Origin: Gymnodinialimonas phycosphaerae
GTDB lineage: Bacteria > Pseudomonadota > Alphaproteobacteria > Rhodobacterales > Rhodobacteraceae
Direction of reading: 5' to 3'
Assembly (NCBI RefSeq): GCF_019195455.1
Contig: NZ_JAIMBW010000001.1
Span: forward strand, 434,001-498,000
Length of the DNA stretch: 64,000 bases
Shown here: positions 8,812-19,885 of the stretch, piece after piece
Layout of the letters: every line of letters starts with the position of its first letter
Position numbering within the stretch: the stretch's first letter is position 1
The notes under the pieces: model-generated
The model's database searches: none
What the model was told of the DNA's origin: nothing
Seen by the model: the letters and a program-made list of their open reading frames with translations, nothing else
Position numbers and translations under genes: made by a program

Positions 8812-9555
8812 GTGAACGAGCCGATGTTGACCCTTCGCAAAGGCCGTTACCTGGCCCGGACCGCGGCAACGGATGCGGACCGAGAGGCGGCGCAGCGCCT
8901 TCGGGCGTTGGCTTTTCACGCGGCGGTCGGCATCGATCTTGATCCCCATGACGCCGAGTGCACCCATGTCTTGATCGAAGACCAACGCGATGGCGCGCTT
9001 GTCTGTTGCTTCCGCCTGTTGCCCCTACGCAGCGGTGCCGAGATCGCGCGCAGCTATTCCGCCCAATTCTACGATCTGTCGGCGCTGGCGGATTTCGCGG
9101 GCCCGATGGTCGAGATGGGGCGGTTCTGCATCCATCCAGAGCGCCGCGACGCCGATATCCTGCGCGTCGCCTGGGGCGCGTTGACGGCCTTTGTCGATGC
9201 CCACGGCGTCGAGATGCTTTTCGGATGCGCCTCCTTTCCGGGCACCGAGGCCGGTGCCTACCATGATGCCTTCGCGCTTCTGCGGGACCGTCATTTGGCG
9301 CCGCAGCGCTGGCTGCCCCGGGTCAAGGCCCCGACGGTGTTCGAATTCGCCCGCCGGGTGCGCCGCAAGCCGGACCTCAAGGCCGCCCAGGCCGCAATGC
9401 CGCCGCTGCTGCGGACCTATCTGCTGATGGGCGGCTGGGTCAGTGACCATGCGGTGATCGATCAGCACATGGGGACGCTGCATGTCTTCACGGGGCTGGA
9501 GATCCGCGCCGTTCCGCCCACACGCGCGCGCTTGTTGCGCAGTGTCGCGGGATAA
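8812..9555 (+). CDS. olsB: OlsB-like L-ornithine N-acyltransferase (GNAT fold)
   Basis: 247 residues matching the OlsB/hemolysin-like acyltransferase family, which moves a 3-hydroxyacyl group from ACP to ornithine, the first step of ornithine lipid synthesis. Conserved stretches: MGRFCIHPERRD, FGCASFPGT, and the C-terminal PPLLRTYLLMGGWVSDHAV. Ornithine lipids are phosphorus-free membrane lipids common in marine Rhodobacteraceae. The partner acyltransferase OlsA does not follow here. It starts at GTG 8812 with a weak ribosome site; the ATG four codons later is possible. Confidence 0.83.
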   Translation: MNEPMLTLRKGRYLARTAATDADREAAQRLRALAFHAAVGIDLDPHDAECTHVLIEDQRDGALVCCFRLLPLRSGAEIARSYSAQFYDLSALADFAGPMVEMGRFCIHPERRDADILRVAWGALTAFVDAHGVEMLFGCASFPGTEAGAYHDAFALLRDRHLAPQRWLPRVKAPTVFEFARRVRRKPDLKAAQAAMPPLLRTYLLMGGWVSDHAVIDQHMGTLHVFTGLEIRAVPPTRARLLRSVAG

Positions 9556-9637
9556 GGGTGGAGGATTTCCTCATTAGGCCGACCCCACGGTGTTGCCTAT
9601 AGCTCAGGTCTTGATCCCTTTTTGCGGAGAATAGCCC

Positions 9638-10372
9638 ATGCCCCGAACGTCAGATCCCAAAAACCCCGTCATGGACCTGTTGGCCAGGTCCTCTGCCCCC
9701 ACGTTGGTGGGCGGCACCTTGCTGCCAGAGGCCAGCGCCCGGCCCTTTGTGGCGCAATACGGGGTGGGTCGGCCGGGATCGGGGAAGACAACCGGGGCGA
9801 TGGTGCCGCTGATCATTGGTGCGGGGCTTGTTCTGCTTTCGCTGATCGTTGCGATCAGCGCGCTGCGCAACGGCGGGGTGACGATGAATTCCGGCATGGG
9901 GATCGGCCTGCCGCTGGTCATCGCGGCTTTCATTGCAGGTCCCGCGCTGTTTCGGGCCAAGGATGGCACGCGGCAATGGCGGCGGACCGCACAGATATTT
10001 GCCGACCGGGTTGAGGTCACGGATACCGCCGGTTCCGTCACGGCGACATGGACCGCGCCGATTTCGGAATACACAGACGTTCACCAAAGCTACGTTTGGC
10101 TCAGTTCGCCGGACGGCGACGGCGACGGGCTCGAGTTGGAAGTCATCTTGCTGCGGCACCCGGATCCGGCCAAGACCATCTATGTAAGCGGGACGCGCAA
10201 GGTCATACTGGGGAACATGAGCTTTTCGGATATGGTCAAGGCGGGCCGGGAGGGCCGCAAAGACGATGTGGTGGCGGCTGCCGGGGATACGCGCAACCTA
10301 CAGGTGGAGGCCTTGGTTGACGCCTTGACCAAAGAAACAGGCCTGAGCCTTGTGCAGGACTTCGGGGCGTGA
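9638..10372 (+). CDS. Hypothetical membrane protein, two transmembrane segments
   Basis: 244 residues, function not recognised. An N-terminal cytoplasmic stretch of about 50 residues is followed by two hydrophobic helices (around residues 52-72 and 84-108), then a beta-rich soluble region of about 135 residues that begins RTAQIFADRVEVTDTAGSV. The layout resembles small membrane proteins with a PH-like or DUF-type soluble domain, but I cannot name the family. The ATG follows a good GGAGAA ribosome site. It converges on the acyltransferase gene downstream. Confidence 0.7.
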   Translation: MPRTSDPKNPVMDLLARSSAPTLVGGTLLPEASARPFVAQYGVGRPGSGKTTGAMVPLIIGAGLVLLSLIVAISALRNGGVTMNSGMGIGLPLVIAAFIAGPALFRAKDGTRQWRRTAQIFADRVEVTDTAGSVTATWTAPISEYTDVHQSYVWLSSPDGDGDGLELEVILLRHPDPAKTIYVSGTRKVILGNMSFSDMVKAGREGRKDDVVAAAGDTRNLQVEALVDALTKETGLSLVQDFGA

Positions 10373-10427
10373 GCACACGGCCATTCCCGTAAATGCCACG
10401 CGCCGTGTTGGGGGGCGCTGACAGCGG

Positions 10428-10456
10428 CGCGGGGCCCTGACGCCGTGGGCCCCGCG
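10428..10456. terminator. Hairpin between convergent genes, possible terminator
   Basis: CGCGGGGCCC and GGGCCCCGCG form a perfect 10-bp stem with a 9-nt loop, placed between two converging genes. There is no T tract on either strand, so intrinsic termination is uncertain. Confidence 0.45.
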
Positions 10457-10474
10457 TGGCCTGACCGGCCGCCG

Positions 10475-11419
10475 TCAGGCAGCTTGGCGCAGCCGCCGCT
10501 GGTGCTTGCGGCGCGTCCATGTCGTATCGATCCATGTGCCCCCGAGGGTGCGCAGCTCGGCCCCGGTGCCGCGTTTGAAATGCGCCAGGCCAGGTGCAAG
10601 ATCCTTGTCTGCGGCACCTAGGTCAATCTGCTCTGCGCCCATCGCCTGCAACTCTACCATCGCGCGCCACATGCACGCGGGTCCCGCCGAAAGCCTGCGC
10701 CCTTCCGGCGTGCTCCACCCGATCTGATAGGTGGCGTCCTTGCCATGGCGCAGGAAGAGCATCGCCGCAACCCGACGCCCCAGATGATAGGCGGTGAAGA
10801 CCTGAACGGCACCGGGCTTGCAGGCGGCCATGGCCGCAATCATCTCGGGCGGGAGGGGTTGATACCACTTGCGAAGGGATTGCAGGGCTTCTGCCTTGAA
10901 AAGCCAGAACTTTTTGTCAGGCGGCATGGGGCGGCGGCGGATCACGAGGCCCTGAGCCTGTCCATGGCGCAGCCTGTTGCGCCACTTCTGGTTCAGCCGT
11001 GCGGCCATGACATCGGGGGAGGGGTCAAGCGGTAGCTCGGCCATCACGCGCGGCGCGAAGATCCGATGAAACCCGGCGTCGGCCAAAGCGTCCGCATCGG
11101 CAGCCGTCTCTGCATTTACCACGAGGTGCTGCGCGCGAAGGCGATCGCGCAATCCCATCGCCTCATCCCGCGATACTTTCAACTCGGCCCGCGACAGCAG
11201 GGCCATGTCACCCACGACGGGCAGCTTGCGCCGCAACACCAGCGCGCGCCGCGTGCCGATGTCCACCATCGCCGCGTCACTGCCCAGAAGGCGCGTGGCT
11301 TCCAGCCACAGCATGGTTTGCTGCAACGGCACGGCGCCCGTCGTCAAAACGCCGGGCTGGGGAACGGCGAATTGCCGGGGCGTGGCGGCGCGCAAAGGTT
11401 CTGACGAGAAATCGAACAT
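10475..11419 (-). CDS. GNAT/FemAB-like acyltransferase
   Basis: 314 residues. The C-terminal half fits the acetyltransferase-6 / FemAB-like superfamily (NQKWRNRLRHGQAQGL, then a hydrophobic strand and RRLSAGPACMWRAMVELQ, and AHFKRGTGAE near the end). Members transfer amino-acid or acyl groups to cell-wall or polysaccharide acceptors; the substrate here cannot be told. The gene stands alone, downstream of tyrS on the same strand, 58 bp away. Upstream of its ATG is the short tandem repeat CCCTGAATCCCTGAAT. Confidence 0.7.
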   Translation of the reverse strand: MFDFSSEPLRAATPRQFAVPQPGVLTTGAVPLQQTMLWLEATRLLGSDAAMVDIGTRRALVLRRKLPVVGDMALLSRAELKVSRDEAMGLRDRLRAQHLVVNAETAADADALADAGFHRIFAPRVMAELPLDPSPDVMAARLNQKWRNRLRHGQAQGLVIRRRPMPPDKKFWLFKAEALQSLRKWYQPLPPEMIAAMAACKPGAVQVFTAYHLGRRVAAMLFLRHGKDATYQIGWSTPEGRRLSAGPACMWRAMVELQAMGAEQIDLGAADKDLAPGLAHFKRGTGAELRTLGGTWIDTTWTRRKHQRRLRQAA

Positions 11420-11477
11420 AGAATGAACATTTCCCTGAATCCCTGAATCTAGGGTTAACGCCGCGCCGTCCGGTGCC

Positions 11478-12731
11478 TTATTCCTGCAAAATCACCAGGG
11501 CATGGCGCTTCTTGCCAGCGCTCAGCTTGATCGGCGCACCCAGATCGCCCGCGCCAACCATCAGGCCGGCATCGGTGATGGGGGCGTCATTCATCCGCGC
11601 GCCGCCCTCGGCGATCAGGCGCTTGGCGTCCTTGCCGGATTTCGCAAGGCCCGACCGGGTGATCAGCTGCACGATGGAAATTCCGTCGCCAAGGTCGTCG
11701 CCGGACAGCGTCAGCGTGGGCAGATCATCGCCCGTGCCGCCCTTCTCGAAGACCTCTTTCGCCGTCGCTTCCGCCGCGGCCGCCGCCTCGGCCCCGTGGC
11801 ACAGGGTCGTGACTTCATTGGCCAGAATGATCTTGGCCGAATTGATCTCGGCCCCTTCCAGCGCGCCCAGGCGATCACAGTCGGCCACGTCCAATTCCGT
11901 GAACAATTTCAGGAACTTCGCTACGTCGGCATCGTCCACGTTGCGCCACCATTGCCAGAACTCATAGGACGACATCCGGTCCTCGTTCAGCCACACGGCG
12001 CCATCGGCGGATTTGCCCATCTTCTTGCCGTCCGCCCGCGTCACCAGCGGCGTGGTCAGCCCGAAGGCCTCGCCCGCATCCACGCGCCGGATCAGGTCCG
12101 CGCCCGAGACGATGTTGCCCCATTGATCCGATCCGCCCATCTGCAACACGCAGCCATGGCGGCGGTACAATTCGAGGTAATCGTAGGCCTGCAACAGCAT
12201 GTAGTTGAACTCGATGAAGCTAAGCGCCTGCTCGCGGTCCAGCCGGGATTTCACGCTGTCAAAGGCCAGAAGGCGGTTGATGGTGAAGTGCTTGCCGATA
12301 TCGCGCAGGAAGTCGATGTAGCCCAACTTGTCCAGCCATTCGGCATTGTTAACAAGCGGGCTGTCCGTGGGGCCGTCGCCATACGAAATGTAGTTGGCAA
12401 AGACGGTGCGGATGCCATCGGCGTTGGCGTTGATCTGCTCGACCGACAGGATCTTGCGCATCTCGTCCTTGCCCGAAGGATCGCCGACCTTGGTGGTGCC
12501 GCCGCCCATCAGCGTGATCGGGCGGTTCCCGGTCTTTTGCAGCCAGCGCAGCAGCATGATCTGCACGAGGTTTCCGATATGCAGGCTGGTCGCGGTCAGG
12601 TCAAAGCCGATGTAGCCGGTGATCGGCCCTTCAAGCAGGCGCTCGTCAAGGCCTTGCAGGTCGGTGCAATCAGCAAGGAACCCCCGCTCGACAATGATAC
12701 GGAGGAAATCGGATTTGGGCTGGTAGGTCAT
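11478..12731 (-). CDS. tyrS: Tyrosyl-tRNA synthetase
   Basis: 417 residues, class Ic synthetase charging tRNA-Tyr. ATP-binding motifs are HIGN at residues 51-54 and KMGKS at 237-241; tyrosine-pocket stretches [13 protein letters not shown] and [11 protein letters not shown] are present; an S4 RNA-binding domain ends the protein. The start is the ATG giving MTYQPKSDF; longer in-frame extensions overlap the divergent anmK gene and are not family-like. Confidence 0.97.
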   Translation of the reverse strand: MTYQPKSDFLRIIVERGFLADCTDLQGLDERLLEGPITGYIGFDLTATSLHIGNLVQIMLLRWLQKTGNRPITLMGGGTTKVGDPSGKDEMRKILSVEQINANADGIRTVFANYISYGDGPTDSPLVNNAEWLDKLGYIDFLRDIGKHFTINRLLAFDSVKSRLDREQALSFIEFNYMLLQAYDYLELYRRHGCVLQMGGSDQWGNIVSGADLIRRVDAGEAFGLTTPLVTRADGKKMGKSADGAVWLNEDRMSSYEFWQWWRNVDDADVAKFLKLFTELDVADCDRLGALEGAEINSAKIILANEVTTLCHGAEAAAAAEATAKEVFEKGGTGDDLPTLTLSGDDLGDGISIVQLITRSGLAKSGKDAKRLIAEGGARMNDAPITDAGLMVGAGDLGAPIKLSAGKKRHALVILQE

Positions 12732-12789
12732 GGGATGTCCGCGCAAGAGTTGGCCCCGAACAAGAGGGGGCCGGGAGGGTCTAGCGGGA

Positions 12790-13926
12790 ATGGCAGGCAA
12801 GGAAAAGAGGCCCGGGGCGAAACAGGGCGCGGTTTGGGCGGCGGGCGCGATGTCGGGCACGTCCTTCGACGGCGTCGATGTGGCGGTTGTGTGCACCGAT
12901 GGGCTCAGCATCACGGATTTCGGAGAGGCGCGAAGCGTGGCTTATTCAGCGGCAGACCGTGAGGTCCTGCGCGTCGCCATGGGGGCTTGGCCCGGTGAGG
13001 CGCGGGCCGAGGCCGCCGCGCGGGTGGTTGAAGCTGCGCATATCGCGGCGCTGGTGGATCTGCCGCCGGTGGAACTGCTGGGGTTTCATGGTCAGACCCT
13101 GGCCCATGATCCGGCGGGGCTACGCACGCATCAGGCGGGGGACGGCGCCGCGCTGGCGACGGCGCTGGGGGTCGAGGTGATCTGGGATTTCCGCAGTGCG
13201 GATATGGGCATGGGCGGGCAGGGTGCGCCGCTGGCCCCCTTCTTCCATTGGGCCTGTGCGCGCTGGATCGGGGCGACGGGACCGGTGGCGTTCCTGAACC
13301 TTGGTGGCGTCGGCAACATAACCTGGGTCGATCCAAGTGTTGAGGGGCCCGAGCTGCCCGGCGCATGCGTCGCCTTCGATACCGGGCCTGCCAATGCGCC
13401 GATCGATGACCTGATGGCGGCGCGCGGCCTTGGGGCCTTTGACGCGGACGGCGCGCTTGCGGCGCAAGGCGAGATTGATCTGGGCGTGCTGGAGGCGACA
13501 CTGGAGGGGCCTTGGTTCGATATGGTGCCGCCGAAGTCTCTGGACCGCGACGCCTTCTCGGGACTGCTGGACGCGGTCGCCGGGTTGAACGACGCTGACG
13601 CGGCGGCGACCCTGACGGCGGTTTCCGCCGGGGCTGTGGCACGGGGATTGCCGTATTTGCCCGCGCGCCCAAGGCAGGTGCTGGTCGCGGGGGGCGGGCG
13701 CAAGAACGCGACGATGATGGGAATGCTGGCCGAGGCGTTGGGCTGCAAGGTTTGCGTCGTGGAAGAGGTGGGCCTGAACGGCGACGCGCTGGAGGCGCAG
13801 GCCTTCGCCTATCTCGCGGTGCGCGTGGCGCGGGGCCTGCCGACCTCGGCGCCGGGAACGACGGGTGTGGCGGCTGTGGTGGGCGGGGGGCGCAGATCAC
13901 GGCCGGGTGTTGCCGCCATCCCCTGA
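12790..13926 (+). CDS. anmK: Anhydro-N-acetylmuramic acid kinase
   Basis: 378 residues; phosphorylates and opens 1,6-anhydro-MurNAc, recycling peptidoglycan. The nucleotide-binding motif [12 protein letters not shown] is at residues 19-30; [11 protein letters not shown] and [13 protein letters not shown] follow, and VAGGGRKN is near the C-terminus. The start at ATG 12790 is supported by GGGAGGG about 9 bases upstream. It is divergent from tyrS with 58 bp between the starts. Confidence 0.95.
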   Translation: MAGKEKRPGAKQGAVWAAGAMSGTSFDGVDVAVVCTDGLSITDFGEARSVAYSAADREVLRVAMGAWPGEARAEAAARVVEAAHIAALVDLPPVELLGFHGQTLAHDPAGLRTHQAGDGAALATALGVEVIWDFRSADMGMGGQGAPLAPFFHWACARWIGATGPVAFLNLGGVGNITWVDPSVEGPELPGACVAFDTGPANAPIDDLMAARGLGAFDADGALAAQGEIDLGVLEATLEGPWFDMVPPKSLDRDAFSGLLDAVAGLNDADAAATLTAVSAGAVARGLPYLPARPRQVLVAGGGRKNATMMGMLAEALGCKVCVVEEVGLNGDALEAQAFAYLAVRVARGLPTSAPGTTGVAAVVGGGRRSRPGVAAIP

Positions 13927-13935
13927 TCCTTCCCC

Positions 13936-14367
13936 CTAGGCACGGGGAATGTCGAAGCCGTCCCGCGCCAAGGTGAAGCCCTCGAACTGGAACCCGGGCG
14001 AGACGGTGCAACTGACCAGCGTGTAGTCGCCCGTGGTGCGCGCCGCCTGCCAATGGCCTTCCGGCACGATCAATTGGGGCGCGCCCCGGCTCAGATCCGG
14101 GGTCAGCAGGTGATCGCGCGCGGGGCCTTCATCGGTTGCGGCCATCGACAGGACCAGGGGTGCGCCGGAATGGTACAGCCAGATCTCTGTCGCATCGACC
14201 CTGTGCCAATGGCTGGCCTCTGCGCCCTTCAACAGGAAGTAGATGCAGGTGCCGCTTGGGCGGCCCCCGTTCGTTGTCGCATTGTCGGCGACCCAGGTTT
14301 GGCGGTAGTGGCCCCCCTCGGGGTGGGGGGCCAGGCCAAGCGTTTCGATGATCTCGTCTGCTGTCAT
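13936..14367 (-). CDS. Cupin protein, DUF985 family
   Basis: 143 residues forming a small cupin barrel. Typical features are APHPEGGHYRQTW at residues 13-25, the YFLLKGAEASHWHRVDATEIW block that supplies putative metal-binding His residues, and VSPGFQFEGFTLA near the end. Members resemble RmlC-like epimerases, but the reaction is unknown. The ATG overlaps the flotillin stop by four bases (ATGA), so it is the last gene of that operon. Confidence 0.85.
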   Translation of the reverse strand: MTADEIIETLGLAPHPEGGHYRQTWVADNATTNGGRPSGTCIYFLLKGAEASHWHRVDATEIWLYHSGAPLVLSMAATDEGPARDHLLTPDLSRGAPQLIVPEGHWQAARTTGDYTLVSCTVSPGFQFEGFTLARDGFDIPRA

Positions 14368-16070
14368 TCCGCCGCGCCATTGCCTTGGGCTGCCGGAGGT
14401 GTCTGGACCGGCGGATCAATCGCCTCTGGCGTCGGGGGCGTGGCCGGGGACTTCGGGCGCGCGTTCAGGGCGCTGTCGGCCAGACCTTCCACGCCATTCT
14501 CAAGGCTCAGACCCAGTTCGTCGCCCAACTTGCGCAGGGCGGGCATCTGCACCGCCATGCCCATGATCGAATCGAGCGCCTGATTGACAACGGGCTTGTC
14601 GCCCGACTGGCCGCCGCCTCCGCCGCCGTTCATGCCACCCAGGCCACCGACCTGGTGGATCTTGATCTCTCCGATCTTTTCCACCGGCTTGACCATCTGC
14701 TCCATGATGCCAGGCAGGGCCGCGATCCGGGCCATGTCGACCTTCATCGCAACGATCTGCTCGGACAGCGCATTCTCGGCCTCGGTGATGGCGCGGGTGC
14801 CTTCCGCTTCGGCCAGCATGTCCTTCTTCTTGGCTTCGGCCCGGATCGAGATCGCGTCGGCCTCGGCCTGGGCTTCTTCCCGGCGGGCGTCGGCGCGGTC
14901 TTGCGCGGCGTCCTTCTCGGCGGCGGCGGCAAGGCGGATCTTGGTGGCCTCCCGCTCGGCCTCGCGGGCGGCTTCGATCAGCGCGATCTGCTTGGTCCGT
15001 TCGGCCTCGGCCACATCACGGGCGGTTTGCACGGCCTCGGTCGCCTTGGTTGCCTCGGCCCGCGCCAGATCGGCAGAGGCGCGCGCGCGGCTTTCTTCCT
15101 CGGACTTCTGCTGGATGATGATCTGGCGTTCCTGTTCGGCCACTTCCAGCTCGCGCTCCTTGGTGATCTCGGCAGCGCGGATGTTCTTCTCGCGGGCGAT
15201 CTCGGTGGCGCGGACCTGCTCTTCCCGGGCGATCCGGGCGCGCTCACTTTCGCGCAGGGAATCCTCGCGGCGCAGCGCAATCTCCATCTCCTGGGCGGCC
15301 TTCATTGTCTCGATCTCTTGCACCTGGGCGATGGCGGCCTGCTCTTCATCCTGCTGAATGCTCAGCTTCTGGCGTTCGGCTTCCATGCCTGCGCGGCGCA
15401 CGGCAACGTCGGCCTCTGCGGCGATCTCTGCGCGTTCTTTCTTCGACTTGGCGATCACCTCGGCCAGCTTGCGCATCCCGACCGCGTTGAACGCGTTGTT
15501 TTCATCAAGGCTGTCGAACGGCGTCTGGTCCAGCGCTGTCAGCGACACGGATTCAAGCGACAGACCGTTCTTCAACAAATCCTCGGAAATCGCGTTCTGC
15601 ACCTGTTGCACGAAATCCGAGCGATTCTCGTGCAGGTTGTCCATCGTCATCTTCGCGGCCACGGCGCGCAGGCCGTCGATCAGCTTGCCCTCGATCATCT
15701 CGCGCAGTTGGTCCACGTAGAACGTGCGGTCGCCCAACGTCTGCGCGGCGCGCGCGATGCCTTCGTCGGTCGCCATGACACTGACGTAGAACTCCACACC
15801 CACATCGACGCGCATCCGGTCCTGGGTGATCAAGGCACCTTCGCCCGTTCGGCGCACTTCAAGGCGCAGGGTCTTCATGTTGACGGGCGTGACTTCATGC
15901 AGAAGCGGGATCACCAGGGTGCCGCCATCCATGATGACTTTCTTGCCGCCCGCGCCGGTCTTCACCAGCGACAGCTCGCGCGTCGTGCGCTTGTAGAGGC
16001 GGCCGATAATAAGGCCTGCAAAGACCAGGAAGCCGACAACGGCGGCAACAATGATGAGGATGAATTCCAT
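14364..16070 (-). CDS. Flotillin (SPFH/band 7, YqiK-like)
   Basis: 568 residues. An N-terminal membrane helix (residues about 3-24) is followed by an SPFH domain to about residue 200 and a long Ala/Glu-rich coiled coil (about 210-450) with many repeats of the EREAT/EAE kind, then a glycine run and a Pro-rich tail. Flotillins scaffold membrane microdomains. The gene lies between a YqiJ-like membrane protein and a cupin; YqiJ-YqiK pairing is the usual context. The 60-bp gap to the upstream gene suggests one transcript. Confidence 0.92.
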   Translation of the reverse strand: MEFILIIVAAVVGFLVFAGLIIGRLYKRTTRELSLVKTGAGGKKVIMDGGTLVIPLLHEVTPVNMKTLRLEVRRTGEGALITQDRMRVDVGVEFYVSVMATDEGIARAAQTLGDRTFYVDQLREMIEGKLIDGLRAVAAKMTMDNLHENRSDFVQQVQNAISEDLLKNGLSLESVSLTALDQTPFDSLDENNAFNAVGMRKLAEVIAKSKKERAEIAAEADVAVRRAGMEAERQKLSIQQDEEQAAIAQVQEIETMKAAQEMEIALRREDSLRESERARIAREEQVRATEIAREKNIRAAEITKERELEVAEQERQIIIQQKSEEESRARASADLARAEATKATEAVQTARDVAEAERTKQIALIEAAREAEREATKIRLAAAAEKDAAQDRADARREEAQAEADAISIRAEAKKKDMLAEAEGTRAITEAENALSEQIVAMKVDMARIAALPGIMEQMVKPVEKIGEIKIHQVGGLGGMNGGGGGGQSGDKPVVNQALDSIMGMAVQMPALRKLGDELGLSLENGVEGLADSALNARPKSPATPPTPEAIDPPVQTPPAAQGNGAAE

Positions 16071-16130
16071 ATTAAGGTCCTTTCAAAAGGGGGCGTGGGT
16101 CAAAAGGGGCGCATCGGGCGAAAAAGCTGC

Positions 16131-16901
16131 CTATAGCGCGATCAAACGAAACCCGCCGCTGGGGCGGTGGCGCAGAACAAGAACCTCTGTGCCTTGGGGA
16201 ATGGTGTCTGCGTCCTTGAGGGGTTCGGCCCTCAGGTAGTGGGTGTTGCCATAGCGGTCCGTGACGCGAACCTCGGCGGGGGTGCCACGGCGGGCGGTGC
16301 CTTGGGTGACGGTGCCCTTGCGACGCCCCAACTGCCGGGACGAAACGCTCTGGCTTTCGGTCTTGGGGATCAACCGCGCGAACAACGCACCGAAACGACC
16401 GGTGAACCAGACCGCGGCCAGCGCGCTTGGGATCGCTGCGAGAAGGGCCGGGAAAGGCCCGCCGAGGGCGGCGATCGCAATGGCCTGCAAGGCCACACCG
16501 GCGACGCCGAAGGCCATGAACAGGCAAGCCAGCCAGATCAGTGTCGGCATCATGCCCAACCCTAGCCAGCCAAGGGGCGAGGGGGCGGCAGTGACCGATG
16601 CGCCTTCGGGCGCAAGCTCGATCCCGGTGGTGTCGAAATCCATTCCTTCAAGATCCAGCGCTTCTGCATCGAAGCCGTCCAGCCCGTCCAGATCCAGCCC
16701 GTCCAGATCCAGCGCTTCAAGCTCTACCTCGACCTCGAATTCCAGGTCGCCGTCCAGATCCGGCCCGTCCACCTCGGCGTTGTCCCCCATCAGGGATCCG
16801 CCAAGCATCAACACGACAAGCTCCAGGGCCAAAAGGCCGAAAAGCAGCGCCAAGGACAGGGTGAAGGGCATGAAAGGCCCTGACAGAAGTGTGTCGAGCA
16901 T
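16131..16901 (-). CDS. YqiJ/OB-fold membrane protein with Asp-Leu repeats
   Basis: 256 residues from ATG 16901 (a TTG 15 bases upstream is less likely). It has an N-terminal membrane helix, an acidic insert, two more hydrophobic helices, and a C-terminal OB-fold-like domain (RRKGTVTQGTARRGTPAEVRV). This is the pattern of the YqiJ partner of flotillin, probably a NfeD-like membrane anchor. The acidic insert is built of LDLDG-type units, encoded by a 15-bp tandem repeat near 16681-16710. It is the first gene of the flotillin operon. Confidence 0.82.
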   Translation of the reverse strand: MLDTLLSGPFMPFTLSLALLFGLLALELVVLMLGGSLMGDNAEVDGPDLDGDLEFEVEVELEALDLDGLDLDGLDGFDAEALDLEGMDFDTTGIELAPEGASVTAAPSPLGWLGLGMMPTLIWLACLFMAFGVAGVALQAIAIAALGGPFPALLAAIPSALAAVWFTGRFGALFARLIPKTESQSVSSRQLGRRKGTVTQGTARRGTPAEVRVTDRYGNTHYLRAEPLKDADTIPQGTEVLVLRHRPSGGFRLIAL

Positions 16902-17063
16902 CGGGTGCGGTCTCAATTGTATACAGGTGTATACTGAATATGGGGTATCACGGATCTGTTACAAGGGCAGGTTGCTCGAAAAGAACAACGCGTGATGCCA
17001 GAGTTACCCCCCGCACCCGCCTTGGCAACGGCGTTTTTCCCGCAGTGACACCTGGCGTCGCGG

Positions 17064-18416
17064 TTAGATCCCGTGGCCGTCCGTGTCGGGCCCATCGCTC
17101 ATCGGCAAATGCAAGGCGACCGTGGTTCCGTTTTGGCCGGTCTTGATCCTCAGGGCGCCGCCCGATTGTTTTGCAAATCCCAGTGCCATCGACAGGCCGA
17201 GGCCCGAGCCCTTACCGATTGGTTTGGTGGTGAAGAACGGCTCCATCGCGCGCTGCTGGACGTCCGGGGCCATGCCGGGTCCGTCATCGGCCACGCTGAA
17301 ACAGAGGTGCGCATTGTCTTGCGACACCGCGAATTTTGACCTGGCCTCGGGGGCGGGACCGTGCATGACGTCCACGGCCAAGACGATCGACCCGTGACCT
17401 TCCAGGGCGTCATTGGCGTTGAGGATCAGGTTGAGCAGGGCAGAATTCAGCCCCTTGGCGTCGGCCAGCACGTAAGAGGCGGCGTCGGTCATGCGACATT
17501 CCAGTTGAACGCCAGCCGGCAAAAGCCGTTGGGCCAGCGTGCACAATTCATCGATCACGGCATTCGCATCAAGGATCCGGGCCTCCAATGGGGCACGGCG
17601 CCCATAGGCCAGCAATTGCGACACCAAGGCCGTCGCCCGAACGCTTGCGGCGCGCGCCTCATCCACCAACGCGTCCTGCTCAGGCCCTTCCGGCACCACG
17701 GCATACAGCTCCAGATTGCCGTGCAACGCCGTCAGGATGTTGTTGAAGTCGTGGGCGATCCCACCGGTAAGACGCCCGATGGCCTCCATCTCACGCTCTT
17801 CCTGGGTGCGCTCGGCCGCTTTGCGGACGTCGCGCCGGATGGATCGCGTCGTCCACAGGGCCACCGAGTAATATCCCCCGGTGATCAGGCACAAAAAGCC
17901 CATCACAGCTTGCGCGGCGAAGGAGGGGGCCTCGGGCAGAAACTGGTAGGCGATGATGGCAATGGCAGCCCATGCGATCACGATGTCGAGGGGTTGCACG
18001 ATGTCGGGGGGTTCTTCCCGGAACAGGTTGAAGGCCCCCAGTCCAACCATCCCGAAGAACCCGCAGAAGTTCAGAACCATGTCGTCGGTCGAGATCAGAT
18101 ACAGCGGCAGCCACGCAAATCCCAAGGCCATGAAAACATGGCTCCCGATGCCGATGGACCACGCAAGCGGGTGGTGCTGGTCCGACGGCTGCAACGTGTA
18201 GTAGGACATCGCCAGACCGCCAAGATAGATCACGGCCCAGATCGGGCCGGTCAGCGCCCCGTCATAGAACCAAAGACCCAGTGCAGCCGCGATCACACTT
18301 ACCACACGCAGCGCGACTTCCCAGCTTGTGCCGAAATGGGCGAACCACAAACGGTCAAGGTCCGACAACTCCTTCAGCTGACGGTCGACCTGATTTGCGT
18401 ATTGATAATCATTCAC
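17064..18416 (-). CDS. Membrane sensor histidine kinase, orphan
   Basis: 450 residues. About six hydrophobic helices between residues 33 and 185 form a membrane sensor without a large periplasmic loop. A HisKA domain follows with the phospho-acceptor His222 in GGIAHDFNN, then a HATPase domain (NLILNANDALEG, DDGPGMAP, GKGSGLGLSMALGFAKQSGG). No response regulator gene is adjacent. A perfect inverted repeat stands 11 bp upstream of its start. Confidence 0.9.
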   Translation of the reverse strand: MNDYQYANQVDRQLKELSDLDRLWFAHFGTSWEVALRVVSVIAAALGLWFYDGALTGPIWAVIYLGGLAMSYYTLQPSDQHHPLAWSIGIGSHVFMALGFAWLPLYLISTDDMVLNFCGFFGMVGLGAFNLFREEPPDIVQPLDIVIAWAAIAIIAYQFLPEAPSFAAQAVMGFLCLITGGYYSVALWTTRSIRRDVRKAAERTQEEREMEAIGRLTGGIAHDFNNILTALHGNLELYAVVPEGPEQDALVDEARAASVRATALVSQLLAYGRRAPLEARILDANAVIDELCTLAQRLLPAGVQLECRMTDAASYVLADAKGLNSALLNLILNANDALEGHGSIVLAVDVMHGPAPEARSKFAVSQDNAHLCFSVADDGPGMAPDVQQRAMEPFFTTKPIGKGSGLGLSMALGFAKQSGGALRIKTGQNGTTVALHLPMSDGPDTDGHGI

Positions 18417-18427
18417 TGGCGAAGAGC

Positions 18428-18467
18428 CTGCCCATAGGTGCGATATTTAAACCATACCTATGGGCAG
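18428..18467. promoter_or_regulatory. Perfect 12-bp inverted repeat upstream of histidine kinase gene
   Basis: CTGCCCATAGGT (18428-18439) and ACCTATGGGCAG (18456-18467) are exact reverse complements separated by a 16-bp AT-rich spacer. It lies between the eno stop and the kinase start, nearest the kinase. With no T tract and an AT-rich centre it looks more like an operator than a terminator. The binding protein is unknown. Confidence 0.6.
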
Positions 18468-18515
18468 TATTGCTGTCAGCCTGTGCTTTTCGTCAGGTTT
18501 TTGGCTGACTTGGCC

Positions 18516-19859
<1,344 letters not shown>

Positions 19860-19885
19860 TTATCATTATTGTTAGCGGTAACATG

